Positions 42,834-52,869 are shown, numbered from the stretch's first letter. The stretch: 64,000 bases of DNA from Mycobacterium sp. OAS707 (GCF_014873705.1 NZ_JADBDS010000003.1:1116001-1180000); one strand, 5' to 3'. The notes: generated by a model not told the origin, from the sequence alone. A program made the numbers and translations.

Positions 42834-44030
42834 ATGTCGAGTCTGCGTCACGGTGACCGCGGGGGTGCGGTCACCGAGATCCGGGCGGCACTGGCGGCGT
42901 TGGGCATGATCGACAACCCCGACGAAGACCTCACCACCGGTCGACACGTCGCTGTCGACGTATTCGACGACGAACTCGACCACGCCGTGCGCGCATTTCA
43001 GCAGCACCGCGGGCTGCTCGTCGACGGGATCGTCGGCGAGGCGACCTTCCGTGCGCTCAAAGAAGCGTCATACCGCTTGGGCGCCCGCACGCTCAACCAT
43101 CAGTTCGGTGCGCCGATGTACGGCGATGACGTTGCGACGCTGCAGGCGCGGCTGCAGGACCTCGGCTTCTACACCGGGCTCGTCGACGGACACTTCGGCC
43201 TGCAGACCCACAACGCGCTGATGTCCTATCAGCGCGAGTACGGCCTCTATCCCGACGGCATCTGTGGCCCAGAAACGTTGCGCTCCTTGTACTTTCTGGG
43301 TTCGCGGGTCACCGGCGGCTCACCGCACGCGATTCGCGAAGAGGAACTGGTTCGCCGCTCAGGGCCGCGGCTGTCGGGCAAGCGCATCATCATCGATCCG
43401 GGCCGCGGCGGTAGCGATCACGGCCTGATCATGAATGGTCCTGCCGGGCCGATCAGCGAGGCAGACATCCTGTGGGACTTGGCAAGTCGGCTCGAGGGCC
43501 GGATGACCGCGATCGGCATGGAGACGTTCTTGTCCCGCCCGGTGAACCGCGCACCCTCGGATGCCGAGCGAGCCGCGACGGCCAACACCGTCGGCGCCGA
43601 CCTGATGATCAGCCTGCGCTGCGCGGCGCACGCCAGCCCGTCCGCCAACGGCGTCGCCTCGTTCCACTTCGGCAATTCGCACGGGTCAGTCTCCACCATC
43701 GGCCGCATGCTTTCCGATTTCATTCAGCGAGAAGTGGTGGCGCGCACCGGATTACGCGACTGCCGCACCCATGGCAGGACCTGGGATCTGCTGCGGCTGA
43801 CCCGCATGCCCACCGTGCAGGTCGACGTCGGCTACATCACTAACCCCCACGACCGGGGCATGCTGGTCTCGGCGCAGGCTCGTGATTCGATCGCCGAGGG
43901 TGTGCTCGCCGCGGTCAAGCGGCTCTATCTCCTCGGCAAGAACGACCGACCAACGGGCACATTCACTTTCGCCGAGCTGTTGGCCCACGAATTGTCGGTC
44001 GAGCAGGCCGGCCGAGTCAGCCCGACTTAG
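42834..44030 (+). CDS. cwlM: CwlM, regulator of peptidoglycan precursor synthesis
   Basis: 398 residues. Two peptidoglycan-binding-1 repeats (about 5-65 and 85-145) precede an amidase_3-like domain (about 180-360). The usual zinc histidine in DPGHGG is Arg here (DPGRGG, about 189-194), in line with CwlM being a cytoplasmic, non-catalytic protein that when phosphorylated by PknB stimulates MurA. The ATG at 42834 has a good GGAAGGG site 7-8 bases upstream; an in-frame ATG at 42798 lacks one. Divergent neighbours are trxC on one side and an Rv3916c-like gene facing it tail to tail. Confidence 0.93.
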   Translation: MSSLRHGDRGGAVTEIRAALAALGMIDNPDEDLTTGRHVAVDVFDDELDHAVRAFQQHRGLLVDGIVGEATFRALKEASYRLGARTLNHQFGAPMYGDDVATLQARLQDLGFYTGLVDGHFGLQTHNALMSYQREYGLYPDGICGPETLRSLYFLGSRVTGGSPHAIREEELVRRSGPRLSGKRIIIDPGRGGSDHGLIMNGPAGPISEADILWDLASRLEGRMTAIGMETFLSRPVNRAPSDAERAATANTVGADLMISLRCAAHASPSANGVASFHFGNSHGSVSTIGRMLSDFIQREVVARTGLRDCRTHGRTWDLLRLTRMPTVQVDVGYITNPHDRGMLVSAQARDSIAEGVLAAVKRLYLLGKNDRPTGTFTFAELLAHELSVEQAGRVSPT

Positions 44031-44034
44031 TCCC

Positions 44035-44796
44035 CTACAGGCAGGGACCCGCGCCCGCGCCGACCGGCTGTTGGAGCTGAGCGCTTTCCAGTAGCCGCTC
44101 CAGCGCCGCCTCCACTTCGGCCTTCCATCCCAGCCCCTGCTCGAGTTCCAGTCGCAGGCGGGGGAAGTAGCGGTGCTGTGTGACGACGACGAAGCCGGCG
44201 TCCCGCAGCATGTCGACGTCGAGCATGCACTGGTCCACCGCGCAGTCCCCAAGTACCTCGACGACGGGCCGCAATTCGGGTGCCACCGCCATGGGGTCCT
44301 GCAGTTCGGTCACTTCGGCGGTACGCCCGAACGCTTCCAGCGCACGAACGCCGCGGCGGACAAGATCGCCGACCACCGATGCGATCAGATGCCGCGACAG
44401 TGCGTCGGCATCATGGCCGGACTCGACGCCGAGCGAGGTCAGCAACACGGCGTCGGCGCTCACCGGGCCGGTGGGGAAATGCCGCGCGCGGGGCACCGCC
44501 CCGGGTGGCGCGTAGAACGCGTAGCCAAGGCAGGGGTTGTCGCCGATGTCGAACGGCATCGCCGGGTCTTCCTCGATGTCCGCCTCGGAGTCGCGGCACT
44601 GCACTGCCATCTGACCGCACGACCCCCACTCGAGCATGACCATCGACAGCCACGCTTCCTTCTCGAATTCGGGGTCACTGAGGTGGTCGTCGGCCCGCAG
44701 GGTCGCCGGATCCACCTCCCAGTACACGCAGCGGCGTGCGTGCTTGGGCAGCTGCTCGAATGCTTCGAGCCGTAGAGGCGTGATGCGCGCTGCCAC
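44035..44796 (-). CDS. Conserved hypothetical protein beside parB (Rv3916c homolog)
   Basis: 253 residues with no signal peptide or membrane segment. Recognisable islands are ARRCVYWEVDP, KEAWLSMVMLEWGSCGQ, CLGYAFYAPPGAVPRA and GVRALEAFGR. The layout (strand with SxVMLEWG, then LGYAFYAPP, then a helix and ALEAFG, then a C-terminal GFVVVTQH) resembles a GNAT acyltransferase fold, but I cannot confirm an acetyl-CoA loop. The GTG at 44796 follows GGGGAG. Conserved between cwlM and parB in mycobacteria. Confidence 0.85.
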   Translation of the reverse strand: MAARITPLRLEAFEQLPKHARRCVYWEVDPATLRADDHLSDPEFEKEAWLSMVMLEWGSCGQMAVQCRDSEADIEEDPAMPFDIGDNPCLGYAFYAPPGAVPRARHFPTGPVSADAVLLTSLGVESGHDADALSRHLIASVVGDLVRRGVRALEAFGRTAEVTELQDPMAVAPELRPVVEVLGDCAVDQCMLDVDMLRDAGFVVVTQHRYFPRLRLELEQGLGWKAEVEAALERLLESAQLQQPVGAGAGPCL

Positions 44797-45013
44797 TAAA
44801 CTCCCCGAGTTCTGCGCGGTGCTGAAATGCCCGGCTGCCACTCCAGGATAGAAGCACCCGGCGCCGATGGCCCCTTTTCGTCGGGTTCGTTCATCAGCAG
44901 GGACCGCCGATACGAATCCCGTTGCTGCACATGGGTTTTCCTTTGCCGCAGTCGTGTGGACAGTCCGGGTGGCCGCTTCGTGTCACAGTGACGTAATTAC
45001 GTCGTGTGGTAGG
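44797..45013. other. Intergenic region upstream of the Rv3916c homolog and after parB
   Basis: 217 bp without a convincing gene. It holds a 14-bp palindrome at 44990-45003, a DnaA-box-like TGTGGACAG at 44955-44963, and presumably the promoter of the leftward gene. Confidence 0.5.
44990..45003. promoter_or_regulatory. 14-bp perfect palindrome GACGTAATTACGTC
   Basis: An AT-centred perfect inverted repeat in a GC-rich context, 10 bp after the parB stop. The shape suits a dimeric regulator or a nucleoid protein, but no regulator can be assigned. Confidence 0.4.
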
Positions 45014-46006
45014 TCAGCCCTTGGTCGCGCTCATGAGTTCGACTATCCGTTGCAAGTCGTCGACCGAGCCGAACTCGACCACGATCTTGCCTTTTCGTTT
45101 GCCGAGGCTGACCGTCACTCGCGTGTCGAACGCCGTCGACAGCCGCTCAGCAACGTCCTGCAGCCCGGGCATGTGAATCGGCTTGCGGCGCGGAGCCGAC
45201 GGGGCCGACGGAGCCTCGCGGTTCGCCAGCGTGACGGCCTCCTCGGTGGCGCGCACCGAAAGCCCCTCGGCGACGATGCGCGCCGCCAGTTCCTCCTGCT
45301 GCTCCGGCCCGCCTTCCAGCGCCAGCAGAGCGCGGGCGTGCCCGGCGGACAGCACGCCGGCTGCCACCCGCCGCTGTACGGCGATCGGCAACCGAAGCAG
45401 CCGGATCATGTTCGTGATCAGCGGGCGCGACCGGCCGATGCGGGCGGCCAGTTCATCGTGGGTGACTTCGAACTCGTCGAGCAGCTGTTGATAGGCCGCC
45501 GCCTCTTCAAGCGGGTTGAGTTGGACGCGGTGAATGTTCTCCAACAGCGCGTCGCGCAGCATGCTGTCGTCGGCGGTCTCGCGCACGATCGCCGGAATGG
45601 TCGCAAGGCCGGCCTGCTGCGCTGCGCGCCAGCGCCGCTCCCCCATGACGAGCTGATACCGCGGAGCCCCCTGCGGAGTGCCCGGCACGGCACGCACAAC
45701 GATCGGCTGCATGAGGCCGAACTCGCGAATGGAATGCACGAGTTCGGAGAGGGACTCCTCGTCGAATACCTGGCGCGGCTGTTTGGGGTTGGGGTCGATA
45801 GTCGACGGATCGATCTCGCGGTAGGTGGCGCCGACGTCGGCAGCTGCGGCGTCGGTGACCGATGATCCGCCGATCACGACGTCGGCGGCGGCGTTGCCCA
45901 TTCGCGAGCCAAAGGGGACCGCCGCCTCATCGTCGGCCGGGCCGGTGGGGATCAACGATGCCAGTCCCCTGCCGAGGCCGCTTCGCTTGTTCTTGGGTTG
46001 AGTCAT
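45014..46006 (-). CDS. parB: Chromosome partitioning protein ParB
   Basis: 330 residues. The N-terminal CTPase/clamp domain has GERRWRA (122-128) and the conserved ENIHRVQLNPLEEA segment, the central helix-turn-helix (about 170-215) reads parS, and the C-terminal dimerisation domain ends at KRKGKIVVEFGSVDDL. ParB loads at parS, spreads, and lets ParA pull the origin. The start MTQPKNKRSGLGRGL (ATG 46006) keeps the basic box conserved in ParB. It follows parA by 29 bp. Confidence 0.96.
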   Translation of the reverse strand: MTQPKNKRSGLGRGLASLIPTGPADDEAAVPFGSRMGNAAADVVIGGSSVTDAAAADVGATYREIDPSTIDPNPKQPRQVFDEESLSELVHSIREFGLMQPIVVRAVPGTPQGAPRYQLVMGERRWRAAQQAGLATIPAIVRETADDSMLRDALLENIHRVQLNPLEEAAAYQQLLDEFEVTHDELAARIGRSRPLITNMIRLLRLPIAVQRRVAAGVLSAGHARALLALEGGPEQQEELAARIVAEGLSVRATEEAVTLANREAPSAPSAPRRKPIHMPGLQDVAERLSTAFDTRVTVSLGKRKGKIVVEFGSVDDLQRIVELMSATKG

Positions 46007-46035
46007 TGGTGCTGTCTCCTGCTCGCGAACACGGG

Positions 46036-46991
<956 letters not shown>

Positions 46992-46995
<4 letters not shown>

Positions 46996-47693
46996 CCTCT
47001 TCTCCTGCCCGTTCGTGGCGGTCGGTCCGCCCCCCGAACCGTCCCCTCGTGCCGCGCCACGACCACGGTCACGGGTGGGTCCAAGAAGTCCGCGCCACAT
47101 TTCATCACCCTTACATCGACCGCACCCAGCGTTGCCATCACACGCCGGTGCTCCCGGATCTCGTTTTCCGCACGTTCGCCCTTGATCGCCACCATCCGGC
47201 CATCCGGACGGAGCAGCGGCACGCTCCACTTCGTCAGCTTGTCCAGAGCCGCCACCGCTCTGGAGACAACCGCGTCCATCTCCCCCGCTTGCTGTCGCAC
47301 GGACCGATCCTCGGCCCGGCCCCGAACGATCGCGATCTCGAGACCCAGATCGTCGGCCACCTCGCGCAGGAACTCACTGCGGCGAAGAAGTGGTTCGATG
47401 AGCGTGAGCCGAAGGTCGGGCCGGGCCAACGCCAACGGTATCCCGGGTAGCCCGGCTCCACTACCGATGTCGGCGATCCGCTCGTTCGGGTCGAGCAATT
47501 CGGCCACCGCCGCACTATTCAATATGTGACGGTCCCAGATGCGGTCGACTTCCCGGGGTCCGAGCAGGCCGCGCTCCACGCCCGCCCCCGCCAAGATTTC
47601 GGCGTACCGCTGGGCGCGCGCCAACTCCGACCCGAAGAGGACCGCCGCGGCTTCCGGCGCCGCGGTCACCTCCACATGTTTCACGTGAAACAT
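46992..47693 (-). CDS. rsmG: 16S rRNA m7G methyltransferase RsmG (GidB)
   Basis: Up to 233 residues. It methylates G527 of 16S rRNA; loss in Mtb gives low-level streptomycin resistance. The SAM motif is IADIGSGAGLPGIPLAL (about 73-89), and VSRAVAALDKL and IKGERAENEI are family marks. The ATG at 47693 is inside parS 2 (MFHVKH). A GGAGG lies directly against this ATG, which is too close, so the GTG at 47684, 9 bases on, may be the real start. Confidence 0.93.
47677..47692. promoter_or_regulatory. parS site 2
   Basis: TGTTTCACGTGAAACA again, identical to site 1 and 726 bp away. It overlaps the rsmG start codon region. Confidence 0.95.
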
Positions 47694-47754
47694 CCTCCGG
47701 ATCTCGCGGGCCCAAACGGGGTGGCGCAGGAACTACATCCGTGTAACTCGTGCC

Positions 47755-48306
47755 TCAGTCGAGCAGCACAACCACGCGGCGCGAAGGCTCGACGCCCTCG
47801 CTTTCGCTGTGCACACCGTCGACGGCGGCGACCGCGTCGTGCACGATCTTCCGCTCGAACGGCGTCATCGGGGTCAGCTCTTCTCGCTCCCCCGACTCCA
47901 ACACCCGACGGGCGACCTTCTCGCCAAGCGCGGCCAACTCGTCGCGGCGCCGCCGACGCCAGCGCGCGATATCCAGCATCAGCCGGCTGCGCTCACCGGT
48001 CTTCTGGTGCACCGCCAACCGGGTCAGCTCCTGCAGCGCGTCGAGCACCTCGCCCTTGCGTCCCACCAACTTCGTCAGGTCACCACCGCCGTCGATGCTC
48101 ACCACCGCGCGGTCGCCCTCGACATCCAGATCGATATCGCCGTCGAAGTCCAGCAGGTCCAACAATTCCTCGAGATAGTCGCCTGCGATCTCGCCTTCGG
48201 CTACCAACCGCTCTTCGAGGTCCTCTCCCGTTGCGGTCGCGGTTTCCGTGCCGTTGTCGTCGTCGGTCAACTCGTCGCTGCGTTCGGTCGTCTCGGCGTC
48301 CGTCAT
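47755..48306 (-). CDS. jag: Jag/KhpB-type RNA-binding protein
   Basis: 183 residues. An acidic N-terminus (about 1-40), a KH domain (about 60-110; DLTKLVGRKGEVLDALQEL) and an R3H domain (about 120-180; LMLDIARWRRRRRDELAAL, HDAVAAVDGVHSESEG). It binds RNA and is tied to YidC in most bacteria. The ATG at 48306 has GAGGGAGAG upstream; an in-frame GTG at 48330 is less likely. Homolog of Rv3920c. Confidence 0.93.
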   Translation of the reverse strand: MTDAETTERSDELTDDDNGTETATATGEDLEERLVAEGEIAGDYLEELLDLLDFDGDIDLDVEGDRAVVSIDGGGDLTKLVGRKGEVLDALQELTRLAVHQKTGERSRLMLDIARWRRRRRDELAALGEKVARRVLESGEREELTPMTPFERKIVHDAVAAVDGVHSESEGVEPSRRVVVLLD

Positions 48307-48345
48307 CACTGTCTCTCCCTCATCCACCACCGGATCGTGCTCCGG

Positions 48346-49425
48346 TCAACGTTTCCGCTTCTTGGGTCGCGCGCCAGGCCGCGGCGTCGCTCCCGGGCCC
48401 GGCGTCTCCGGCGCCGGCTTCCCGTCGATCACGGCGTCCGGCGAGTCCGTGACTTCCACACCGTCGCTGACCGCCGGCTCGCTCGGTGCGCTGTCAGGTT
48501 TCCGTTGTCGATCGGGTTTGGCGCCCGGCTTCGGCGCATTGGCCGCACGTCTCTCCTGCGCCTCGACCTTCTTGGCTTCTTCTTCCTTGGCGATGTTCCC
48601 GAAGACGTAGTGCTGCTGCGCGAACGTCCAGATGTTGTTCGAGAACCAGTACAAGATGATCGCGATCGGCAGGAACGGGCCGCCGACGACGACGCCGAGC
48701 GGGAACACGTAGAGCGCCAGTTTGTTCATCATCGCGGTCTGCGGGTTGGCTGCCGCCTCTGGACTCTGGCGCGCCACGGAAGCCCGGCTGTTGAAGTACG
48801 TCGCGATGCCCGCGGCGATCATCAGCGGCAGGCTGACTGCCACCACCGCGCTCCTGCTGAATTCGGTGAACGCGTCCAGACCGGAAGACTGGATCATCGA
48901 TGCGCCGATCGGGGCACCGAACAGGTTGGCGTCCAGGAAGTGCCCGACGTCGGTCGCGCTGAAGATGTAGTTGCCCGTCGCCCGGTTCTGCTCCACCGAC
49001 AGATGCGGCCCGAAGCTGCCGCCCATGCCGCCCGTCACGGTCCGGTTGAACGAACGCAGCACGTGATACAGCCCGAGGAACACCGGGACTTGCGCGAAGA
49101 TCGGCAGGCAGCCCATCAGCGGGTTGAACCCGTGCTCGCGCTGTAGCTTCTGCATTTCCAGCGCCATCCGCTGGCGGTCCTTGCCGTACTTCTTCTGCAG
49201 CGCCTTGATCTGTGGCTGCAACTCCTGCATCTGTCGCGTGGTGCGGATCTGCCTCACGAACGGCTTGTAGAGAATCGCGCGCAGCGTGAAGACCAGGAAC
49301 ATCACCGACAGCGCCCATGCGAAGAAGTTCGACGGTCCGAGCACGAAGGCAAACGCCTTGTACCAAGCCCACATGATCGCCGACACGGGCCAGTAGATGA
49401 AGTCCAGGCTGAACCAATCAAACAC
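48346..49425 (-). CDS. yidC: Membrane protein insertase YidC
   Basis: 359 residues. Inserts proteins into the membrane with or without Sec. There is a short N-terminal segment, then the YidC/Oxa1 core of five helices (about 30-275) with the cytoplasmic hairpin QIRTTRQMQELQPQIKAL and the GCLPIFAQVPVFLGLYHVLR helix, and a basic tail (KKRKR) suited to ribosome contact. The GTG at 49425 begins VFDWFSLDFIYW and follows GGAAGAG. It overlaps the yidD stop by 8 bp. Confidence 0.95.
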   Translation of the reverse strand: MFDWFSLDFIYWPVSAIMWAWYKAFAFVLGPSNFFAWALSVMFLVFTLRAILYKPFVRQIRTTRQMQELQPQIKALQKKYGKDRQRMALEMQKLQREHGFNPLMGCLPIFAQVPVFLGLYHVLRSFNRTVTGGMGGSFGPHLSVEQNRATGNYIFSATDVGHFLDANLFGAPIGASMIQSSGLDAFTEFSRSAVVAVSLPLMIAAGIATYFNSRASVARQSPEAAANPQTAMMNKLALYVFPLGVVVGGPFLPIAIILYWFSNNIWTFAQQHYVFGNIAKEEEAKKVEAQERRAANAPKPGAKPDRQRKPDSAPSEPAVSDGVEVTDSPDAVIDGKPAPETPGPGATPRPGARPKKRKR

Positions 49426-49711
49426 GCGTTTCGCTCTTCCGTTGCTCCGCTGGGCTGTCCCAGAAGTCGTCGTGCTGCGAGTCGCCTCGGCGCTCGGGTA
49501 TCGGATCCCATCCTCCCCGATGCCACGGGCCACACTTCAGCAGTCGCACCATGGCCAGCGTCCCGCCCCGTATCAACCCGTACTCACCCAGCGCGTCGAC
49601 CGCGTACTGACTGCACGTCGGCGTGAACCGGCAGGTGGGTAACCGCATCGGCGAAATCATGTGGCGATACAGCTCGATGAAGAAGATCGCTCCCCGGGCG
49701 GCGAAACTCAT
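49418..49711 (-). CDS. yidD: Membrane protein insertion efficiency factor YidD
   Basis: 97 residues with the full DUF37 signature: IFFIELYRHMISPMR, CRFTPTCSQYAVDAL and RLLKCGPWHRGGWDPIP. An amphipathic N-terminal helix binds the inner face of the membrane, and the protein assists YidC insertion. It overlaps rnpA by four bases (ATGA) and yidC by 8 bp. Confidence 0.95.
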   Translation of the reverse strand: MSFAARGAIFFIELYRHMISPMRLPTCRFTPTCSQYAVDALGEYGLIRGGTLAMVRLLKCGPWHRGGWDPIPERRGDSQHDDFWDSPAEQRKSETRV

Positions 49712-50073
49712 TGGCTCGACGCCTCACTGCGCGCACGTGTGCGGCGGATCGCCGTTCGCAGTTCCTGTTCCAGCCGCGCCGAGATCGCATGACTGCTGCC
49801 CGGCAACGCACGGATCACCACGCGGTCCGCCGAATCCAGTTCATTGAGCACGGTCCGCGCGACGTGGCGCAGACGACGGGCGACCCGGTGCCGCTGCACC
49901 GCGCCGCCGACAGCTTTCGAAACGACCAATCCGATCAGCGGTCCATCCGCGGAGCCAACGTCGCCAGACCGCAGCGCGTGCACCACGAGATCGGGCTGCA
50001 CCGCGCGCACCCCTTTACTGACGGTGGCACCGAAGTCTGTCGACCGCGTCATCCGGTACCGAGCCGGAAGCAC
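49708..50073 (-). CDS. rnpA: Ribonuclease P protein component
   Basis: 121 residues. It helps the RNase P RNA cut tRNA 5' leaders. The N-terminal RYRMTRSTDF is typical, and the RNR-type motif reads AVQRHRVARRLRHV, as in Mtb, with His at the usual Asn. GTG start at 50073; the gene is 21 bp after rpmH. Confidence 0.95.
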   Translation of the reverse strand: MLPARYRMTRSTDFGATVSKGVRAVQPDLVVHALRSGDVGSADGPLIGLVVSKAVGGAVQRHRVARRLRHVARTVLNELDSADRVVIRALPGSSHAISARLEQELRTAIRRTRARSEASSQ

Positions 50074-50094
50074 CGCGCTAGACCTTGCGTCGAA

Positions 50095-50238
50095 TCACGC
50101 AGTCAGCTTGCGGCGCCCCTTGCCGCGCCGGTTCGACACGATCGCTCGACCGGCCCGGGTGCGCATCCGCAGCCGGAACCCATGCACCCGCGCGCGTCGG
50201 CGGTTGTTGGGCTGAAAGGTCCGCTTGCCCTTGGCCAC
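50095..50238 (-). CDS. rpmH: 50S ribosomal protein L34
   Basis: 47 residues: starts MAKGKRTFQPNNRRRARVHG (GTG start) and ends RRGKGRRKLTA, the standard highly basic L34 sequence. A GAGGAG site lies about 12 bases upstream of the GTG. First gene of the leftward rpmH-rnpA-yidD-yidC-jag run. Confidence 0.97.
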   Translation of the reverse strand: MAKGKRTFQPNNRRRARVHGFRLRMRTRAGRAIVSNRRGKGRRKLTA

Positions 50239-50809
50239 GGCTGTTCACTCCTCGTTGCGTCTGGCATCCGCAACCCACGCCGATGAATCCTCATACCGGT
50301 GGGGACGCGATTGCCGTTGGTAAGCTCGTCCGTCTCGCTTGCTAACCGGCGCGGTCCCCATGATGTCGTGGGTCGCAGCCGTATCGCCACGTGCGGGCGA
50401 CTGTTCGAGGGTACTGACGAGATTTCGCTGGGTCAAACCTCGCCCGAGCGATCGCTCTGCACCGCGCGCGGGTTCACATTCGCCACAGCCGTCACGCGCC
50501 CCGAGTGAGCAAAAATCTACCTCCGCGGAATGTTGCAGAACGGTTGGCACTCGGGAAGAAAACTGTTAGCTTCTGCCAATGCCGATTCGATAACGAAACG
50601 GCGACAGACAACGAAGCGGAGATGCCAAACAGGTCGCGAGCCCACAGATTGCACCACCACTGTGACGAGCCCCGGCCCGCGGCGTCCACGCCGGTAGACA
50701 ACAGAGCGACGACGACTGTCCTGTCTCCACAGCCTGTGGATAACTATGTGGACAGACCGTCATCGTTCCTTTGGTCGTCCCTGGATCGGCCTTTAGGGGG
50801 TTCTCGTCT
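50239..50809. other. rpmH-dnaA intergenic region with DnaA boxes
   Basis: 570 bp without a supported gene. It holds the divergent rpmH and dnaA promoters, a 12-bp palindrome GAGCGATCGCTC at 50446-50457, and DnaA-box-like TGTGGATAA (50735-50743, matching TTATCCACA) and TGTGGACAG (50747-50755) close to dnaA. These boxes could let DnaA regulate its own gene. Confidence 0.75.
50544..50572 (+). promoter_or_regulatory. Candidate dnaA promoter
   Basis: TTGGCA (50544-50549), a 17-bp spacer and TAGCTT (50567-50572) make a SigA-type promoter. It would give a leader of about 230 nt containing the DnaA boxes. Confidence 0.45.
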
Positions 50810-52312
50810 TTGACAGCTGACCCCGATCCCCCATTCGTCGCCGTTTGGAACAACGTTGTTGCCGAACTCAACGGTGAGACCGACTCCGGCGAGACCATAA
50901 ATGGGGACTCCACGCTCCCCACGCTTACCCCGCAGCAAAGAGCCTGGTTAAAGCTGGTCCAGCCGCTCGTCATCGCCGAGGGATTTGCCCTGCTGTCGGT
51001 GCCGACGCCGTTTGTGCAAAACGAGATCGAACGTCATCTGCGCGAACCGATCATCACCGCGCTCAGCCGTCAGCTCGGACAGCGCGTCGAGCTGGGTGTG
51101 CGCATCGCCGCGCCGGCGGTCACTGAGCCCGACGAGGGTGTCAACGGCTTCGCGGCAGCGGCGGCCAACGCGGAACCCGACGAGGTCGACGAAGTCTCGG
51201 AGGCCCTCGCCAGCGCTGAGGAAAGCTGGCCGACCTACTTCTCGAACCGGCCGCAGAACACGCCCGCCGGCGAGCCGACCGCGGTCAATCTCAACCGCCG
51301 CTACACCTTCGACACGTTCGTCATCGGGGCGTCCAACAGATTCGCTCACGCCGCGAGTCTCGCGATTGCTGAGGCGCCCGCGCGGGCCTACAACCCGTTG
51401 TTCATCTGGGGTGAGTCCGGACTCGGCAAGACCCATCTTTTGCACGCCGCCGGCAACTACGCCCAGCGGTTGTTTCCGGGCATGCGCGTCAAGTACGTGT
51501 CGACCGAAGAATTCACCAACGACTTCATCAACTCTCTGCGCGACGACCGCAAAGCGTCGTTCAAGCGCAGCTACCGCGACATCGACGTGCTGCTGGTCGA
51601 CGACATCCAGTTCATCGAGGGCAAGGAAGGCATTCAGGAAGAGTTCTTCCATACCTTCAACACGCTGCACAACGCGAACAAGCAGATCGTGATCTCCTCG
51701 GATCGGCCGCCCAAACAGCTGGCCACGCTGGAAGACCGGTTGCGTACCCGGTTCGAATGGGGGCTGATCACCGACGTTCAGCCGCCCGAACTGGAGACCC
51801 GCATCGCGATTCTGCGCAAGAAGGCGCAGATGGACCGGCTTGACGTGCCGGGTGACGTGCTCGAGCTCATCGCCAGCAGCATCGAACGCAACATCCGCGA
51901 ACTCGAGGGCGCGCTGATCCGAGTCACCGCGTTCGCATCGCTGAACAAGACGCCGATCGACAAGTCACTCGCCGAGATCGTGCTGCGCGACCTGATCGCC
52001 GATGCAGGGACCATGCAGATCAGCACCGCGGCGATCATGGCCGCCACCGCCGAGTACTTCCAAACCAGCGTCGAAGAACTCCGCGGGCCCGGCAAGACAC
52101 GGGCGCTGGCACAGTCGCGCCAAATCGCCATGTACCTGTGCCGCGAACTCACCGATCTGTCCCTGCCCAAGATCGGGCAGGCGTTCGGCCGTGACCACAC
52201 CACGGTCATGTATGCCGAAAAGAAGATCCGCGGCGAGATGGCTGAACGCCGAGAGGTGTTCGATCACGTCAAGGAACTCACCACGCGAATCCGCCAGCGC
52301 TCCAAGCGCTGA
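50810..52312 (+). CDS. dnaA: Chromosomal replication initiator DnaA
   Basis: 500 residues. Domain I (about 1-85; PPFVAVWNNVVAELNG) is followed by an acidic linker, the AAA+ domain (about 165-380) with Walker A GESGLGKTH (about 201-209) and Walker B VLLVDDIQFIE (about 260-270), and the DNA-binding domain IV ending with GRDHTTVMYAEKKI. The TTG at 50810 is preceded by AGGGGG and gives the N-terminus LTADPDPPF familiar from fast-growing mycobacteria. An upstream in-frame GTG extension lacks similarity. Confidence 0.97.
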   Translation: MTADPDPPFVAVWNNVVAELNGETDSGETINGDSTLPTLTPQQRAWLKLVQPLVIAEGFALLSVPTPFVQNEIERHLREPIITALSRQLGQRVELGVRIAAPAVTEPDEGVNGFAAAAANAEPDEVDEVSEALASAEESWPTYFSNRPQNTPAGEPTAVNLNRRYTFDTFVIGASNRFAHAASLAIAEAPARAYNPLFIWGESGLGKTHLLHAAGNYAQRLFPGMRVKYVSTEEFTNDFINSLRDDRKASFKRSYRDIDVLLVDDIQFIEGKEGIQEEFFHTFNTLHNANKQIVISSDRPPKQLATLEDRLRTRFEWGLITDVQPPELETRIAILRKKAQMDRLDVPGDVLELIASSIERNIRELEGALIRVTAFASLNKTPIDKSLAEIVLRDLIADAGTMQISTAAIMAATAEYFQTSVEELRGPGKTRALAQSRQIAMYLCRELTDLSLPKIGQAFGRDHTTVMYAEKKIRGEMAERREVFDHVKELTTRIRQRSKR

Positions 52313-52869
52313 CCGACGTTCTGCTGTCCGTTTGTCGTCCCGCACTCCCGGGGCGAGGAGCTTCTGCGCGGGTACTGACAAAAAATCTCCGAAAAACTTT
52401 GGCATCGTCGGCATCACTTGTCACAGAGCAGCCGTGTGGATGCCGATGTGGACAACTTGCTACCAAGTTCCGGATTACTCGGTGCTTTCTTCACAACACC
52501 GCCGAAGTCCACAATGCAGCGACGATCCGCGGCGAATTGTCCACAATTCCCTCACACGCCGACACGCATGGCACGCTGCGCCGACACCCGGTTATCCCCA
52601 ATGTGCACAACCCCTAATACTGTTGCTCATATATCTCCGAAGTTTCTCCTTAGAAGAAGCCACCTGGGGACACATCGATTCTCAGTGCGCCGAGCCGCTT
52701 TGCGACGGCGGATGTCACCCCGATCGATTAGCTTTCAAGTTGAGCCGGAAAGCTCTACGGTGGTTCATCGACAGCCGTTACGGTCGTTGGGACGCATCGG
52801 GGAGACGCGGCGCGAGACACCGGAAAACCGCTGGTTAGACCTTGTTGTGGTGTGTATCGAAGGGACGCT
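52313..52869. other. Probable replication origin oriC (dnaA-dnaN gap)
   Basis: 557 bp with no gene. DnaA-box-like sites on both strands: TGTGGACAA (52447-52455), TTGTCCACA (52537-52545), TTATCCCCA (52592-52600) and TGTGCACAA (52602-52610); several weaker ones (AAGTCCACA, TGTGGATGC) lie among them. An AT-richer stretch at about 52613-52665 (TAATACTGTTGCTCATATAT) is a candidate unwinding element. Position and layout match mycobacterial oriC. Confidence 0.85.

Noticed and set aside
49708..50073. RHR in place of RNR in RnpA as a defect
   Set aside because: Mtb RnpA has the same substitution from memory, so it is normal for the genus.
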